Positions 52,247 through 62,443 of a DNA stretch of 64,000 nucleotides are shown here, piece after piece. Within the stretch, counting starts at the first letter, position 1. Each line of letters opens with the position of its first letter. Position numbers and translations under genes: made by a program. The notes below the pieces were generated by a model that saw only the letters and a list, made by a program, of their open reading frames with translations, was not told where the DNA came from and did not search any database. The DNA lies in the NCBI GenBank assembly GCA_937966555.1, contig CALCLY010000022.1:186001-250000 (forward strand). The letters are read 5' to 3'. Source of the stretch: CALCLY01 sp900552775. GTDB taxonomy: Bacteria > Bacillota > Clostridia > UMGS1883 > UMGS1540.

Positions 52247-54976
52247 CTACCTCTCTTCCGTCGCTGTCGTATTTTGATCAGCTTCATTGTCTATATTTTC
52301 CGCCTGGCTGCTTTCTGCTCTTTTTTCCTCTATTTCGTCAAAAATCTTTCCGAGTTCATCAAGCGCAGCACCGAATGCTTTATATCCTCCGTTTGCGCTG
52401 TAAGACTGCATTTCATTATATTTCTTGCTTGCTTCATCTATCAGCATTTCAAGAGTCTTTTCCTCATCGTCGCCTGCGCTGGGAGTTTTGTTTGCAAATA
52501 TCACATCAAGCGCCTCTCCTATTGTGGGCTCCATTGCAACTTTATCGCCGTATGCCACGGCAATACGTTTAACCTCCGGCAGCGCCGCCGAATTTTTAGC
52601 AGTTATATAAATAGGCTCAACATACAAAAGCGATTCTTTAATTGGTATAACAAGAAGGTTTCCTTTTATAACATTTGAACCGCCCTGATCCCAAAGTGAA
52701 ATTTCTTTTGAAATATTCGGATCATTGTCTATCTTGTTTTCAATATGAAGCGTCCCGTAAACAGTCTTTCCCTTGGGGAATCTGTAAACCACGGTTTTTC
52801 CGTAATTATCCGCCCCACATCCGACAGCCATCCATGCCACAAGATTTTCCTTTCCCTGGGGAGTGTACGGCTGCATCAGCACGAGTGATTCACTGTCCTC
52901 ACCGTCAAGCTTCATGAGATTATAATAAGGCTCAACATCAACGCTTTCGCCGCCGGCATATTTTTCCTTTGCCGTAACCCATATATCAGAGCGGCTGTAA
53001 AGAGCCTCGGGCTCTGTTATATGATACGACTTATAAACCTCCGAGCGAAGCTTGAAAAGATATTCCGGATAATGCATCTGCTCACTTATATAAAGCGGCA
53101 GCTCATCTTCATGAAATACTCCGGGATACATACGGCTTAAAACACGTATTACCGGATCATCCGTATCGGTAATATAAAATTCAACATTGCCGTCATACGC
53201 ATCAACAACCGCTTTCACGGAATTTCTTATATAATTTACGCCGTCATACTTTTGCGCATACGGAAATTTATCCGATGTTGTGTACGCATCAATAACCCAT
53301 TTGATTCTTCCGTCGTAATCTATAACAACATAAGGGTCTTTGTCGTATTTTAAAAACGGTACAGCTTTTTTAACACGGCTTATAACATTTCTGTTGCATA
53401 AAATTTTGCTGTTTCCCGTAATATATCCCGAAAAAAGCAGCATCGGATCACCGCAACGAACAGCAAAAGAAAATCTGTTGAAAAGATTGAGTTTTATTCC
53501 CGCTTTTCCGTCATAGGAATACTCAACCGTTCTGTCACCTTCCATATAGTCAAGCTCGCTGTACTTGGTTTTAACTATTGCATAGTCATTCGAATGCTCT
53601 CCGAAATAGATTCTCGGCTGCTCAATTTTGGGCATACCTGTTTCGGAGTATGTCGGAATATCTTTAATAAGATATTCCGGCTGTCCTTCTTCCGTAACTT
53701 TATTTAAAGGACTTGCCACTATTCCGTAGCCGTGCGTATAACGCAGCTTTTTGTTGATATAGCTCTGCGCCGACTCAGGAAGCTTATCTGTGTCAAGCTC
53801 ACGCACTGAAACCGCAAAAGCCGTTTTTGTTCCGTTATAATCAAGCGTTACGATATCATTATCTTTGAATGTATAAAAACTTCTCAGCCCCTGAATTGAG
53901 TTTGTGGCGGTAAGCGTCTGGTTCAAATCTGTTATTCTGATATTATCGATTGTCTTATACTCGTCTTTAATATCATGTGAAGTAAGACCGTTTTCTGCCA
54001 GATATTCGCATTCAGATACATTCTGAAGGCTGAAACCTCGCCTTGTGGCATCAATATTATAAGTGATATACTGTCTTTCCATGGAAACTTCATAAGGCTT
54101 AACAAAAGCAAGCTGCACAATAAATGCGCACAAAATTACAAGAACATAGGAAGCCGGAATCAGCGCCGCACTTATAACGGCATTTTTTACTTTTCCTCTT
54201 TTTATAAATAAGCATGCGGCCACAACCGAAAGCAAAAGCAATATCGGGAAAAAAGTATAATAATTACGCCAAACGGTTACATCCGTAAAACCTGCTCCGC
54301 TTAAATTTCCGAATTCGCCAAACAGTATTCCTTCTGCCGTTATATTCATCGAAAAAGCATAAGCGGTAAAGAGAAGAAATGCCAGCACAACAATATGAAT
54401 GATAATTCTTTTTTGAGTAAATATATTTTTAAATGACAAAAAATCCGTTCTCAAATAAGCCGCGGCATAAAGTGCCGCCGTATAAATAAGCTGAAAAGAA
54501 AAAACTATTTTCACACTGTCAAACACAGCAGACATAAAAGGCCGCTGAAACATGTAGTAGCCTATATCTCTGCCGAAAATCGGATCTGTCTCCCCGAAAG
54601 GAAGGCTGCTGTAATATGAAAGATACAGCGGAGCCGTTTTTTTTGCCGTAAAAATCGCGAAAACAAATGCGACGGCAAGTGCCCATAAAAACATTTTTTT
54701 CTTGGTTCTGAAAAAAACAAAATCGCCGAAAATTCTCTTTTCGTTAATCCGTGTTACAAAAAGATTTACGGCAAATACAATAAAGATAATCAGAAGGCAC
54801 ACAGCACCTACGATAGTTCCGGTTTCAATGTTTTTCAGAAAAATACTGGTATATCCTATTTCTGCCTTTTCTTCATAAAGCGTCGTAACTTCCGCAATAA
54901 GAAAAAGAAGTGCCAGCACTGCCGCAGCAATCGCGGCGGTAATTATAATTTTTTTGTATTTCGTGCCGTTTTTCAA
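52247..54976 (-). CDS. UPF0182-family membrane protein
   Basis: 909 residues if started at TTG 54976, which follows GGGAGTTGATG and clears the ftsY stop; an ATG at 55039 would overlap ftsY by 41 bp and has no better site. Seven hydrophobic helices occupy about residues 10-320. The large second half is extracytoplasmic and beta-rich (YSEKMHYPEYLFKLR-like stretch, YTPQGKENLVAWMAVGCG). The C-terminal 80 residues are acidic and low in complexity. The function of this conserved family is not known. Confidence 0.88.
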   Translation of the reverse strand: MKNGTKYKKIIITAAIAAAVLALLFLIAEVTTLYEEKAEIGYTSIFLKNIETGTIVGAVCLLIIFIVFAVNLFVTRINEKRIFGDFVFFRTKKKMFLWALAVAFVFAIFTAKKTAPLYLSYYSSLPFGETDPIFGRDIGYYMFQRPFMSAVFDSVKIVFSFQLIYTAALYAAAYLRTDFLSFKNIFTQKRIIIHIVVLAFLLFTAYAFSMNITAEGILFGEFGNLSGAGFTDVTVWRNYYTFFPILLLLSVVAACLFIKRGKVKNAVISAALIPASYVLVILCAFIVQLAFVKPYEVSMERQYITYNIDATRRGFSLQNVSECEYLAENGLTSHDIKDEYKTIDNIRITDLNQTLTATNSIQGLRSFYTFKDNDIVTLDYNGTKTAFAVSVRELDTDKLPESAQSYINKKLRYTHGYGIVASPLNKVTEEGQPEYLIKDIPTYSETGMPKIEQPRIYFGEHSNDYAIVKTKYSELDYMEGDRTVEYSYDGKAGIKLNLFNRFSFAVRCGDPMLLFSGYITGNSKILCNRNVISRVKKAVPFLKYDKDPYVVIDYDGRIKWVIDAYTTSDKFPYAQKYDGVNYIRNSVKAVVDAYDGNVEFYITDTDDPVIRVLSRMYPGVFHEDELPLYISEQMHYPEYLFKLRSEVYKSYHITEPEALYSRSDIWVTAKEKYAGGESVDVEPYYNLMKLDGEDSESLVLMQPYTPQGKENLVAWMAVGCGADNYGKTVVYRFPKGKTVYGTLHIENKIDNDPNISKEISLWDQGGSNVIKGNLLVIPIKESLLYVEPIYITAKNSAALPEVKRIAVAYGDKVAMEPTIGEALDVIFANKTPSAGDDEEKTLEMLIDEASKKYNEMQSYSANGGYKAFGAALDELGKIFDEIEEKRAESSQAENIDNEADQNTTATEER

Positions 54977-54998
54977 ATCAGCATCAACTCCCAAAAAT

Positions 54999-55922
54999 TT
55001 ATTCTTCAAACAATGCTCTTGCAAATTCCTCGGCGTCAAACGGTCTTAGGTCGTCCGTCTCCTCGCCTATCCCTATAAATTTCACAGGTATATCCATCTT
55101 CTGTGATATCGAGATGACTATTCCGCCTTTTGCGGTACCGTCAAGTTTTGTCAGAATTATTCCCGTAATATCGGTAGTTTTTGAAAACATCTCTGCCTGC
55201 ACCGCGGCATTTTGACCCGTTGAAGCATCAAGCACAAGAAGCGTTTCTCTTGAGCTTTCGGGAAGTTCTCTGTCTATAATCCTGTTCATTTTGGCAAGTT
55301 CATCCATAAGATTTTTCTTATTATGAAGTCTTCCCGCCGTATCGCATATCAAAACATCACAGTTTCTTTTTTTAGCTGCATTGCATGCGTCGAAAAGAAC
55401 AGATGACGGGTCTGCCCCTTCCGCGCCGCGCACAATATCAGCCCCTGCCCTGTCTGCCCAAAGCTCTAGCTGCTCCGCAGCCGCCGCTCTGAATGTATCT
55501 GCCGCAGCAAGCAAAACTTTTTTGCCGTCCGCAACAAAATGTGCGGCAAGCTTTCCGATGCTTGTGGTCTTTCCTACTCCGTTTACACCTATAACCATTA
55601 TAACCGCGGGTTTGCCGCTTAAATCAAGTCCGGCATTCTCCGAAGTCATTTTTTCAGTAATGATTTTTTGCAGCAACGCGCGCACCTCGTTGCCATCCGT
55701 TACTCTTTCGCTCTTAACTCTGTCTCGCAGCTCATCCGTAATATCCATTGCAAGTTCAGCCCCGATATCTCCGCCTATAAGAGCCTCGCAAAGTTCGTCA
55801 AAAAGATCCTCATCTATCCTGACAAAGGATTTAAGCACATTTTCCACACCTTCCGAAAATGCGTTTCTTGTTTTTGACAAACCGTCTTTAAGTCTCTGAA
55901 AAAGTCCTTTTTTTTCGCTCAT
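54999..55922 (-). CDS. ftsY: Signal recognition particle receptor FtsY
   Basis: 307 residues, the NG core without a long acidic A domain, as in many Firmicutes. The GTPase motifs are GVNGVGKTTSIGKLA, DTAGRLHNK, TKLDGTAKGG and GIGEETDDLRPF. It docks the SRP-ribosome complex at the membrane for co-translational insertion. It lies 12 bp after smc. Confidence 0.97.
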   Translation of the reverse strand: MSEKKGLFQRLKDGLSKTRNAFSEGVENVLKSFVRIDEDLFDELCEALIGGDIGAELAMDITDELRDRVKSERVTDGNEVRALLQKIITEKMTSENAGLDLSGKPAVIMVIGVNGVGKTTSIGKLAAHFVADGKKVLLAAADTFRAAAAEQLELWADRAGADIVRGAEGADPSSVLFDACNAAKKRNCDVLICDTAGRLHNKKNLMDELAKMNRIIDRELPESSRETLLVLDASTGQNAAVQAEMFSKTTDITGIILTKLDGTAKGGIVISISQKMDIPVKFIGIGEETDDLRPFDAEEFARALFEE

Positions 55923-55934
55923 GTCTTTCCCCTT

Positions 55935-58900
55935 TTAATTAAAACTTACTTCGTCAAGGCGCATTGAAAGAAGCTTTGAAACACCTTTTTCCTGCATTGT
56001 CACGCCGTACAGTATATCGGCAGCTTCCATGGTTCCGCGCCTGTGTGTTACAACTATAAACTGCGTTTTCTCCGAAAACTTTTTAATATAGCTGCAGAAT
56101 CTTGCTATATTGTTATCATCAAGAGCCGCTTCTATTTCATCGAGAATGCAAAACGGAGTCGGCCTTACCCTCAAAATCGCAAAAAGCAGTGCAATTGCAG
56201 TAAACGCCATTTCTCCGCCCGACAAAAGGCTCATTCTCTGCAGCTTTTTCCCGGGAGGACGAACGTCTATTTCAATTCCGCTTGACAGAATATCTGTCGG
56301 GTCGGAAAGTAATATTTCCGCGCTGCCGCCGCCGAAAAGCTCCTTAAAAACTTCTGTGAAATTTTTCGATATAATTTCAAACTGTGTTCCAAACTGTGTT
56401 TTCATTGATGATGTAATCTCTTCCACAAGAATCTGCAGTTCTGTTTTCGCTTTTCTTAAATCCTCTATCTGTTTTGTAAGAAAAACGTATCTTTCGGAAA
56501 CCTCTTTATATTCATCAACCGCATCGAGATTTATGTGTCCGAGTGCTCGAATTTCACTTTTAAGTTCTAAAGCGCGTTTTTCGGCTTCCTTTTCGTCTCC
56601 TATTTCGCATATCATGGAGCGTGCATCGTTTATCGAAAGCTCATAGCTGTCCCAAAGCGATGAAATAACCGCGTCTATATCATCTTCAAGTTTTTCGGCG
56701 CGGCTTTCAAACCTCGCTTTTTTTAAATTAAGTTCATTTACCCGTTCGTTTTGAGCAACAGTGAGATTTTTAAGTTCGGAAATACTTTTATCCGCACCCG
56801 TTTTTTTATCTGCAGCTTTTTGCATTTCATCTTCAAACGATTTCATTATGCTTTCGCTTTCCAGAATATCGCGCTCTTTATTTTTTATGTTAAGCAAAGC
56901 TTCATTTTTCCTCTGCATATAAAGCTTAGAGGATTCCGCTATTCTTCCTATTCGCGCCGTTCTGTACGCAGTTTCTTTTTCAAAGCCTTCCGTGCGTATT
57001 TTGCACATATCGGCTTCGGTATTCAATTCCGAATTTTTTTCTTTGTACCTTTCAATGGCTCCATAAACTTTTTCTTTTGCCTCAATAACGGTTTTAAGTT
57101 CAGCCTTAATTATCTCGCTCTCATCTGTTTTGGCATTGAACGTTGATTGATTCTTTTCTATTTCAGAATTTATCAACTCGCGTTCTTTTTCGCTTTCGTT
57201 TCCCGCTTTAAGCAAAAGCTTAAGTTCTTCGTTTTTTTTCAGCGCATTTTGATTTTCACGTTTTATAATATGTTCTCTTAAAATCTTTTCGCCGGATATA
57301 CGCGCAAGTTCTTCGTTAAATGACGCAATGTCAGCTAAAATGCTTTCTTCGCTTTTTCCGATTGAAACTATTTTCTCGCGCACATCATCTATTTTATTTT
57401 CGGTATCGTCCATCTCGCGCTCAAGTTTTTTGCAGTTTTCATTAAGTCTTGCAATTTCACTTTCACGCCCGAAAAGCCCCGCGTTTCTGCCGCCGCTTCC
57501 GCCGCTTATGGAACCGCCCGGGAAGAGCGCTTCGCCCGCAAGCGTCACAATTTTAAATTTATATCTGTATTTTCTTGCACAGCGCACGGCATTATCTATA
57601 TTATCAAACAAAGCCGTCTGCCCGAGCAAACTTTCTGCAATTTCTCCGTATGCTTTATCTGTTGTAATTTTGTCGCTGAGCACACCGAGATATCCGGGCT
57701 CAGAGTCTATTTCGCCCTCAAACGCTCCCCTTTTTCCTCGCACCGAAGATATCGGCAAAAATGTAACTCTGCCGAATTTGTTTTTCTTTAAAAACTCTAT
57801 TGCGGCTTTTGCATCCTCTTCGGAATCAACCACAACATTCTGCACTGCTGCGGCAAGCGCCGTTTCAGCGGCAACATAATATTTTTCATCGGTTTTCAGA
57901 AGCTTGCTCACAATTCCGTGACAACCTATGGTTTTTACAAAATCGGATGACATCAGTTTTTTTACGCCGAATCCGTAGCCCTCCATATTTTTTTCCATTT
58001 CGGAAAGAATATTGTATCTTGAGCGCGCATGTCCATATTCAACGCTTTTCTTATTATATGCCTCTTTAAGTTCCGAAAGCAATATCTTTTTTTCTTCCGC
58101 ATCTTGTCTGAGTTTTTCCGACTCGTCTTTTTTCTCTTTTTTGTTTTTTATGATTTCGGTTTCGCTGCTTTTTAATTTATCAAGCGAATCGGCAGCATCG
58201 CGCGCCGCATTCTCTGCCTCCGAAATTTCTTTTTCGATTGAATCTCGTCTGCCGTCAAAATCGGACTCCAAAGCGTCAATTGTACCGAGCCGCGCCTTTA
58301 ATAAATCAATATTTCGCATCAGCTCCGATTCTTCATTTGCGGCTAAGCGAAGTTTTTCGTTTATAGAATCTGTTTTTTTGGAAAGCTCTCTGTGCTTTTT
58401 ATTTTCCGATTCAATCCCGTCCGATACGGCTTTCTTTTCTTTTTCGATTTCTTCCACACATTTTTTCTGATTTTCTTTTTCGCCGTCAAGCCTTAAGAGT
58501 TCCTCATTTAAAAGCCGAATTTCCTCATCACCATTTTTTATTTCGGTTTCAAACTGTTCAATACTGCTTTTTAAAAGCGAAATTTCACCGTTTATTTTTT
58601 CTTTTGAAAGTTCCGCCGCATGGAGCTGCTCGCTTAAAATTCTGAATTCACCCTCAGACTCCTTTAAAAGTTTAAAAGCCGTTTCTTCATCGGCACGGCA
58701 CTTTTGAAGCGTCTCTGTTTCTTCTTCAAGATTTTTTATAAGCACGGAGAAATCATTTTGGAGCTTTTCCCTGTCGCCCGAAAGTCTTGAAAATCTGTTT
58801 AAGGCAAGATTTATGTCCAAAACTTTAAACTCATCGCGCAAAGCAATGTATTTCAGCGCTTTTTCAGACTGTTTTTTTAAAGGTTCGACTCTTCCTTCAA

Positions 58901-59492
58901 GTTCCCCGGCAATGTCCGTCACTCTTGAAAGATTGTCTTCCGCTGCGGCAAGCTTTTTTTCCGCCTCAGCCTTTTTGTATTTGTATTTTGAAATTCCTGC
59001 TGCCTCTTCAAATATGCGTCTTCTGTCTTCGGGCTTGCCTGAAATAATCTCATCTATTTTGCCCTGACCGATAATCGAATACCCGTCACGGCCAAGACCG
59101 GTGTCCATAAAAAGCTCATGAATATCACGCAGTCTGCAAATTGCCTTGTTAATAAAATATTCGCTCTCGCCGCTTCTGTATATACGCCTTGTAACCGTTA
59201 CTTCATTATAATCTATGGGGAAAATGCCCGTAGAATTATCAAGGCATAGCGAAACCTCTGCAAAACCTGTTGGCTTGCGTTTTTCGGTTCCGGCAAAAAT
59301 AACATCCTCCATTTTGCTTCCGCGCAAAGATTTTATGCTTTGCTCGCCCATTACCCAGCGTATAGCATCGGAAATATTGCTTTTTCCGCTGCCGTTGGGC
59401 CCCACAATTGCGGTAATGCCATTGCCGAAATCAAGAGATATTTTATCAACAAACGATTTGAATCCCTGCATTTCAAGCTTTTTTAAGTACAT
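55935..59492 (-). CDS. smc: Chromosome segregation protein SMC
   Basis: 1185 residues. Walker A is GPNGSGKSN near residue 32; two long coiled coils (about 170-500 and 680-1010) flank a hinge (about 510-670, with GCHGIVSKLL). The C-terminal head has the signature LSGGEMAFTAIALLFA and Walker B CILDEIEAALDDNN. It compacts and organises the chromosome with ScpA and ScpB, which are not in the window. rnc, often just upstream of smc, is replaced here by a divergent SSB-like gene. GGAGGTG precedes the ATG. Confidence 0.98.
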   Translation of the reverse strand: MYLKKLEMQGFKSFVDKISLDFGNGITAIVGPNGSGKSNISDAIRWVMGEQSIKSLRGSKMEDVIFAGTEKRKPTGFAEVSLCLDNSTGIFPIDYNEVTVTRRIYRSGESEYFINKAICRLRDIHELFMDTGLGRDGYSIIGQGKIDEIISGKPEDRRRIFEEAAGISKYKYKKAEAEKKLAAAEDNLSRVTDIAGELEGRVEPLKKQSEKALKYIALRDEFKVLDINLALNRFSRLSGDREKLQNDFSVLIKNLEEETETLQKCRADEETAFKLLKESEGEFRILSEQLHAAELSKEKINGEISLLKSSIEQFETEIKNGDEEIRLLNEELLRLDGEKENQKKCVEEIEKEKKAVSDGIESENKKHRELSKKTDSINEKLRLAANEESELMRNIDLLKARLGTIDALESDFDGRRDSIEKEISEAENAARDAADSLDKLKSSETEIIKNKKEKKDESEKLRQDAEEKKILLSELKEAYNKKSVEYGHARSRYNILSEMEKNMEGYGFGVKKLMSSDFVKTIGCHGIVSKLLKTDEKYYVAAETALAAAVQNVVVDSEEDAKAAIEFLKKNKFGRVTFLPISSVRGKRGAFEGEIDSEPGYLGVLSDKITTDKAYGEIAESLLGQTALFDNIDNAVRCARKYRYKFKIVTLAGEALFPGGSISGGSGGRNAGLFGRESEIARLNENCKKLEREMDDTENKIDDVREKIVSIGKSEESILADIASFNEELARISGEKILREHIIKRENQNALKKNEELKLLLKAGNESEKERELINSEIEKNQSTFNAKTDESEIIKAELKTVIEAKEKVYGAIERYKEKNSELNTEADMCKIRTEGFEKETAYRTARIGRIAESSKLYMQRKNEALLNIKNKERDILESESIMKSFEDEMQKAADKKTGADKSISELKNLTVAQNERVNELNLKKARFESRAEKLEDDIDAVISSLWDSYELSINDARSMICEIGDEKEAEKRALELKSEIRALGHINLDAVDEYKEVSERYVFLTKQIEDLRKAKTELQILVEEITSSMKTQFGTQFEIISKNFTEVFKELFGGGSAEILLSDPTDILSSGIEIDVRPPGKKLQRMSLLSGGEMAFTAIALLFAILRVRPTPFCILDEIEAALDDNNIARFCSYIKKFSEKTQFIVVTHRRGTMEAADILYGVTMQEKGVSKLLSMRLDEVSFN

Positions 59493-59509
59493 TTCTACAC
59501 CTCCTTTTT

Positions 59510-59538
59510 ATTTTAACACAAACCGAGTTCATATTCAA
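59510..59538 (-). promoter_or_regulatory. Promoter of the smc-ftsY operon
   Basis: On the minus strand: TTGAAT (59538-59533), 17 bp, TAAAAT (59515-59510). Confidence 0.65.
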
Positions 59539-59578
59539 CTGCATTTTTCCAAAAAAATAATTTTTTTCAAAAAAACTA

Positions 59579-59608
59579 TTGACATATATTACCATATTCT
59601 GTTATAAT
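59579..59608 (+). promoter_or_regulatory. Promoter of the SSB-like gene
   Basis: TTGACA (59579-59584), 18 bp, TATAAT (59603-59608). Confidence 0.8.
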
Positions 59609-59662
59609 TAAATCATAGTTACCAGTTATTGGAATTTTAAAAAACGAAAGGCGGCAATATTT

Positions 59663-60331
59663 ATGTTAAACGAAACATACAAAAGTGAGGAAACAACAAA
59701 CATTGAGGCACAGGCTACAAATACCGCAACGGTTTACGGGAAGATATCATCGGAGGCTCAATTCAGCCACGAAGTGTACGGAGAAGGGTTTTATTCATTT
59801 TCGGTTACCGTACCGAGGCTCAGTGACACAAACGATATTATACCCGTCACGGTTTCGGAACGACTTATTGTTCCCGACGACATACACATCGGCGACTGCA
59901 TTTTAATTAACGGACAGTTCCGTTCTTACAACAACTATTCCGACACCGGGAACAAACTTCTCTTGACTCTTTTTGCACGCGAAATAGAGCTTGGAGAGCA
60001 GGATATCAAATCACCGAATGAAGTTGCTTTAACAGGTTTTATATGCAAACCTCCCGTATACAGGCACACGCCTTTTGGAAGAGAAATTGCAGATCTTCTT
60101 CTCGCTGTTAACCGCTCTTATAATAAATCGGATTACATCCCGTGCATTGCCTGGGGCAGAAACGCAAGATACTGCCAAGGACTTGAGGTCGGAAGCAAAA
60201 TTAAACTGTGCGGCAGAATACAGTCGCGCGAATATCGCAAAAAAATAAATGATGAAGAATATATAACAAAAACGGCATATGAAATATCCGTTATAAAGCT
60301 TGAGGAAACTTCATTGGCTGCCGAAGCCTGA
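59663..60331 (+). CDS. Single-stranded-DNA-binding (OB-fold) protein, tandem-domain type
   Basis: 222 residues. Two OB-fold halves are suggested: residues about 20-108 (TVYGKISSEAQFSHEVYGEGFYSFSV in pieces) and about 115-212 (NEVALTGFICKPPVYRHTPFGREIADLLLAVNR in pieces). The second half carries the SSB/PriB-like pattern PCIAWGRNARYC. It lacks the acidic C-terminal tip of classical SSB. It probably binds single-stranded DNA in replication or repair; a paralogue of SSB is more likely than the main SSB. Confidence 0.75.
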   Translation: MLNETYKSEETTNIEAQATNTATVYGKISSEAQFSHEVYGEGFYSFSVTVPRLSDTNDIIPVTVSERLIVPDDIHIGDCILINGQFRSYNNYSDTGNKLLLTLFAREIELGEQDIKSPNEVALTGFICKPPVYRHTPFGREIADLLLAVNRSYNKSDYIPCIAWGRNARYCQGLEVGSKIKLCGRIQSREYRKKINDEEYITKTAYEISVIKLEETSLAAEA

Positions 60332-60335
60332 ATTT

Positions 60336-60376
60336 AAATAAATATCCACCCGTGCTTGGCGGGTGGATATTTATTT
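60336..60376 (+). terminator. Terminator of the SSB-like gene
   Basis: A 16-bp perfect stem (AAATAAATATCCACCC / GGGTGGATATTTATTT) with a 9-base loop and a T-rich 3' side. Confidence 0.75.
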
Positions 60377-60723
60377 ATACAAAAAAAGCTCTGCGAAACG
60401 CAGAACTTTATCCTCTTATTGAATATATTTTACAAAACTATATGAAAAACATTTCGCTACACGATATGGCAAACATTATGAATATGTCGGAATCAAATCT
60501 GTATGCCGTATTTAAAAAGATCACCGAAACAACGCCCGTGCAATATCTTAACAACTACAGGCTCTCGACAGCAAGCGAGCGCCTCATTAACAGCAATGAC
60601 AGTATCGCAAATATTTCCGAAAGCGCAGGCATTGCGGATCAGTTTTATTTCAGCAAGCTTTTTAAGAAAAAATATTCGCTCTCGCCGCAAATGTACAGAC
60701 AGTCAACAAAAAATTTCTTTTAA
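60352..60723 (+). pseudogene. Remnant of an AraC-family regulator (HTH part only)
   Basis: 123 codons that encode a full AraC-type double helix-turn-helix (NISLHDMANIMNMSESNLYAVFKK and SIANISESAGIADQFYFSKLFKK in pieces) but no sensor domain. The only upstream start, GTG at 60352, lies inside the preceding terminator and has no ribosome-binding site; an in-frame stop lies just upstream. The 5' part has probably been lost. A short, leaderless regulator cannot be fully excluded. Confidence 0.55.
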
Positions 60724-60746
60724 AAAAAGGGGCTGTAACCGATATA

Positions 60747-61865
60747 TTATCTCACCCATTTTAAAACCGTTTCCGCAAACACCGCAAAAAGCGTTTTCCT
60801 CGGCACATCTTCGCTTGCCGCGAGATCACTTTCCCAAACGGTTTCATCTCCGCATTTAAAAGTTATTTTCCCTATTATATCTCCCTTTTTCACGGGAGCC
60901 TCCACAAAATCATTAAGCACATATTCGCTTTTTATATCCTTCTTTTTGTTCTTTTCTATAAGTATTTTGCCGCCCGGCACTATTTCCGCTTTCACACTCT
61001 GCGCCATGCCGTGTTTTACGGGTACTTCATCGGTGATTTCGGCATTTTCGGAGGGGTCTGCAATCATATAATTTGCAAATCCGTAATCAAGAAGCAACTT
61101 TGCCGATGCAAAACGTTTATCCGATGTTTCAGAACCCATAATAACGCCTATAAGCTGCATTCCGTCTCTTTTTGCCGTTGCCGAAATGCAAAAGCCCGCT
61201 TTGCTTGTTGAGCCTGTTTTAAGCCCGTTTGCACCGCTGTAAAATCTTATAAGTCTGTTTGTGTTGGCAAGACCGAACTTTCCGTCTCTTAAAGAATCCA
61301 TCCATATACCGGTGTACTTTAAAATATCTTCATGTTTTAAAAGCTCGCGGCTCATAAGCGCTATATCGTAAGCAGACGTTAAATGACCGTCGGCATCAAG
61401 TCCGTTTGTGTTTTTAAAACTTGTGTCGTTCATGCCGAGTTCAGACGCTCTGTTATTCATCATATCAACAAAGCCCTGTTCGCTGCCCGCAATATGCTCT
61501 GCCATGGCAACACATGCATCATTTCCTGATGCCACGGCAATTCCTTTAAGCAAGTCATTTACACTCATTTGCTCGTTTGTCTCAAGAAAAATTGTGGAGC
61601 CGCCCATGCTTTTTGCGCGTTCGCTCGCCGTAACAATAGTATCATACGTAAGATTCCCGCCGTCTATGGCTTCCATTGTAAGAAGCATTGTCATCACCTT
61701 TGTAACGGACGCCGGCGGAAGCTTTTCGTGCGCATTCTGTTCAAAAAGCACTCTGCCCGTGGACTGTTCCATAAGCACCGCAGACTTTGCCTCTGTTTCC
61801 GGAGCCGCGGCGGCAGTCATATTTAAGCAAAACAAAAAAGCAATGCAAAGACATATTCTTTTCAT
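60747..61865 (-). CDS. D-alanyl-D-alanine carboxypeptidase (DacF/PBP5-like)
   Basis: 372 residues from the ATG at 61865, after GAGAGG; an in-frame start 45 bp upstream is less likely because the signal peptide begins MKRICLCIAFLFCLNMTAAAA. The penicillin-binding motifs are SVTKVMTM (SxxK), ASGND (SxN) and GLKTGSTSKAG (KTG). A C-terminal PBP5-like beta domain (about 285-360) ends with FAETVLKWVR, probably an amphipathic anchor. It trims the terminal D-Ala of peptidoglycan stem peptides outside the membrane. dacF and dacB are common names for clostridial sporulation paralogues; I do not choose between them. Confidence 0.93.
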   Translation of the reverse strand: MKRICLCIAFLFCLNMTAAAAPETEAKSAVLMEQSTGRVLFEQNAHEKLPPASVTKVMTMLLTMEAIDGGNLTYDTIVTASERAKSMGGSTIFLETNEQMSVNDLLKGIAVASGNDACVAMAEHIAGSEQGFVDMMNNRASELGMNDTSFKNTNGLDADGHLTSAYDIALMSRELLKHEDILKYTGIWMDSLRDGKFGLANTNRLIRFYSGANGLKTGSTSKAGFCISATAKRDGMQLIGVIMGSETSDKRFASAKLLLDYGFANYMIADPSENAEITDEVPVKHGMAQSVKAEIVPGGKILIEKNKKKDIKSEYVLNDFVEAPVKKGDIIGKITFKCGDETVWESDLAASEDVPRKTLFAVFAETVLKWVR

Positions 61866-61973
61866 ATATGCATACCTCTCAAATAAATATTCTGATAATA
61901 TTATACACATATAAACAATATATTAGAACCTTGCAATTGCTTTTTATGATTAATTTTTATAAGTTCTAAAACC

Positions 61974-62426
61974 TCACAGCTCTATTTTTACTATAGCGCG
62001 TTTCACTTTTCTTTCTTCACCGCATTTCATCGACGGAATATGCGCGTCCTCTGGGAATGCAATGCAGAATTCGCCTGCATGCAAATGAAGCTGTGTAACC
62101 TCACCGTCCATAAAAATATAATCTTCTTCATCGTGATATTCACATATCGGCACAAGCGTTTTTATATCGGCATATCCGAGTATTTCTTCCCCTTCAATAA
62201 TATAGTGAATATCTATAAATCTTCTGTGTGCTTCAAATTTTTTCGGCGTGCCGTCCGGCATAAAATCCGTCTTATCGCAATGCGACACGCATCCTCTTAT
62301 TTTCCCGTCGCTCATTTCTTCTCCGACGGAATCGGGTGTCAGCGACTTTAAAAATTCAAACGCCTTTTTAAACTCTTTATGTACCGAAAAATACTTTTCA
62401 CAATCTTTTATATTCCCCGTAATCAT
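61974..62426 (-). CDS. YhcH/YjgK/YiaL-family protein (DUF386)
   Basis: 150 residues with the cupin-like pattern of the family: FEAHRRFIDIHYIIEGEE, LHAGEFCIAFPEDAHIPSM. Conserved His and Glu residues probably bind a metal. Members occur with sialic-acid and beta-galactoside genes and are thought to act as sugar anomerases or isomerases. It starts 17 bp after a sialate-lyase-like aldolase gene, which fits sialic-acid or related keto-sugar breakdown. Confidence 0.88.
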   Translation of the reverse strand: MITGNIKDCEKYFSVHKEFKKAFEFLKSLTPDSVGEEMSDGKIRGCVSHCDKTDFMPDGTPKKFEAHRRFIDIHYIIEGEEILGYADIKTLVPICEYHDEEDYIFMDGEVTQLHLHAGEFCIAFPEDAHIPSMKCGEERKVKRAIVKIEL

Positions 62427-62443
62427 TTTAATCCTCCCGTATA

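Noticed and set aside
55381..55899. 172-codon plus-strand frame under ftsY
   Set aside because: Ser/Ala-rich shadow of the FtsY coding frame.
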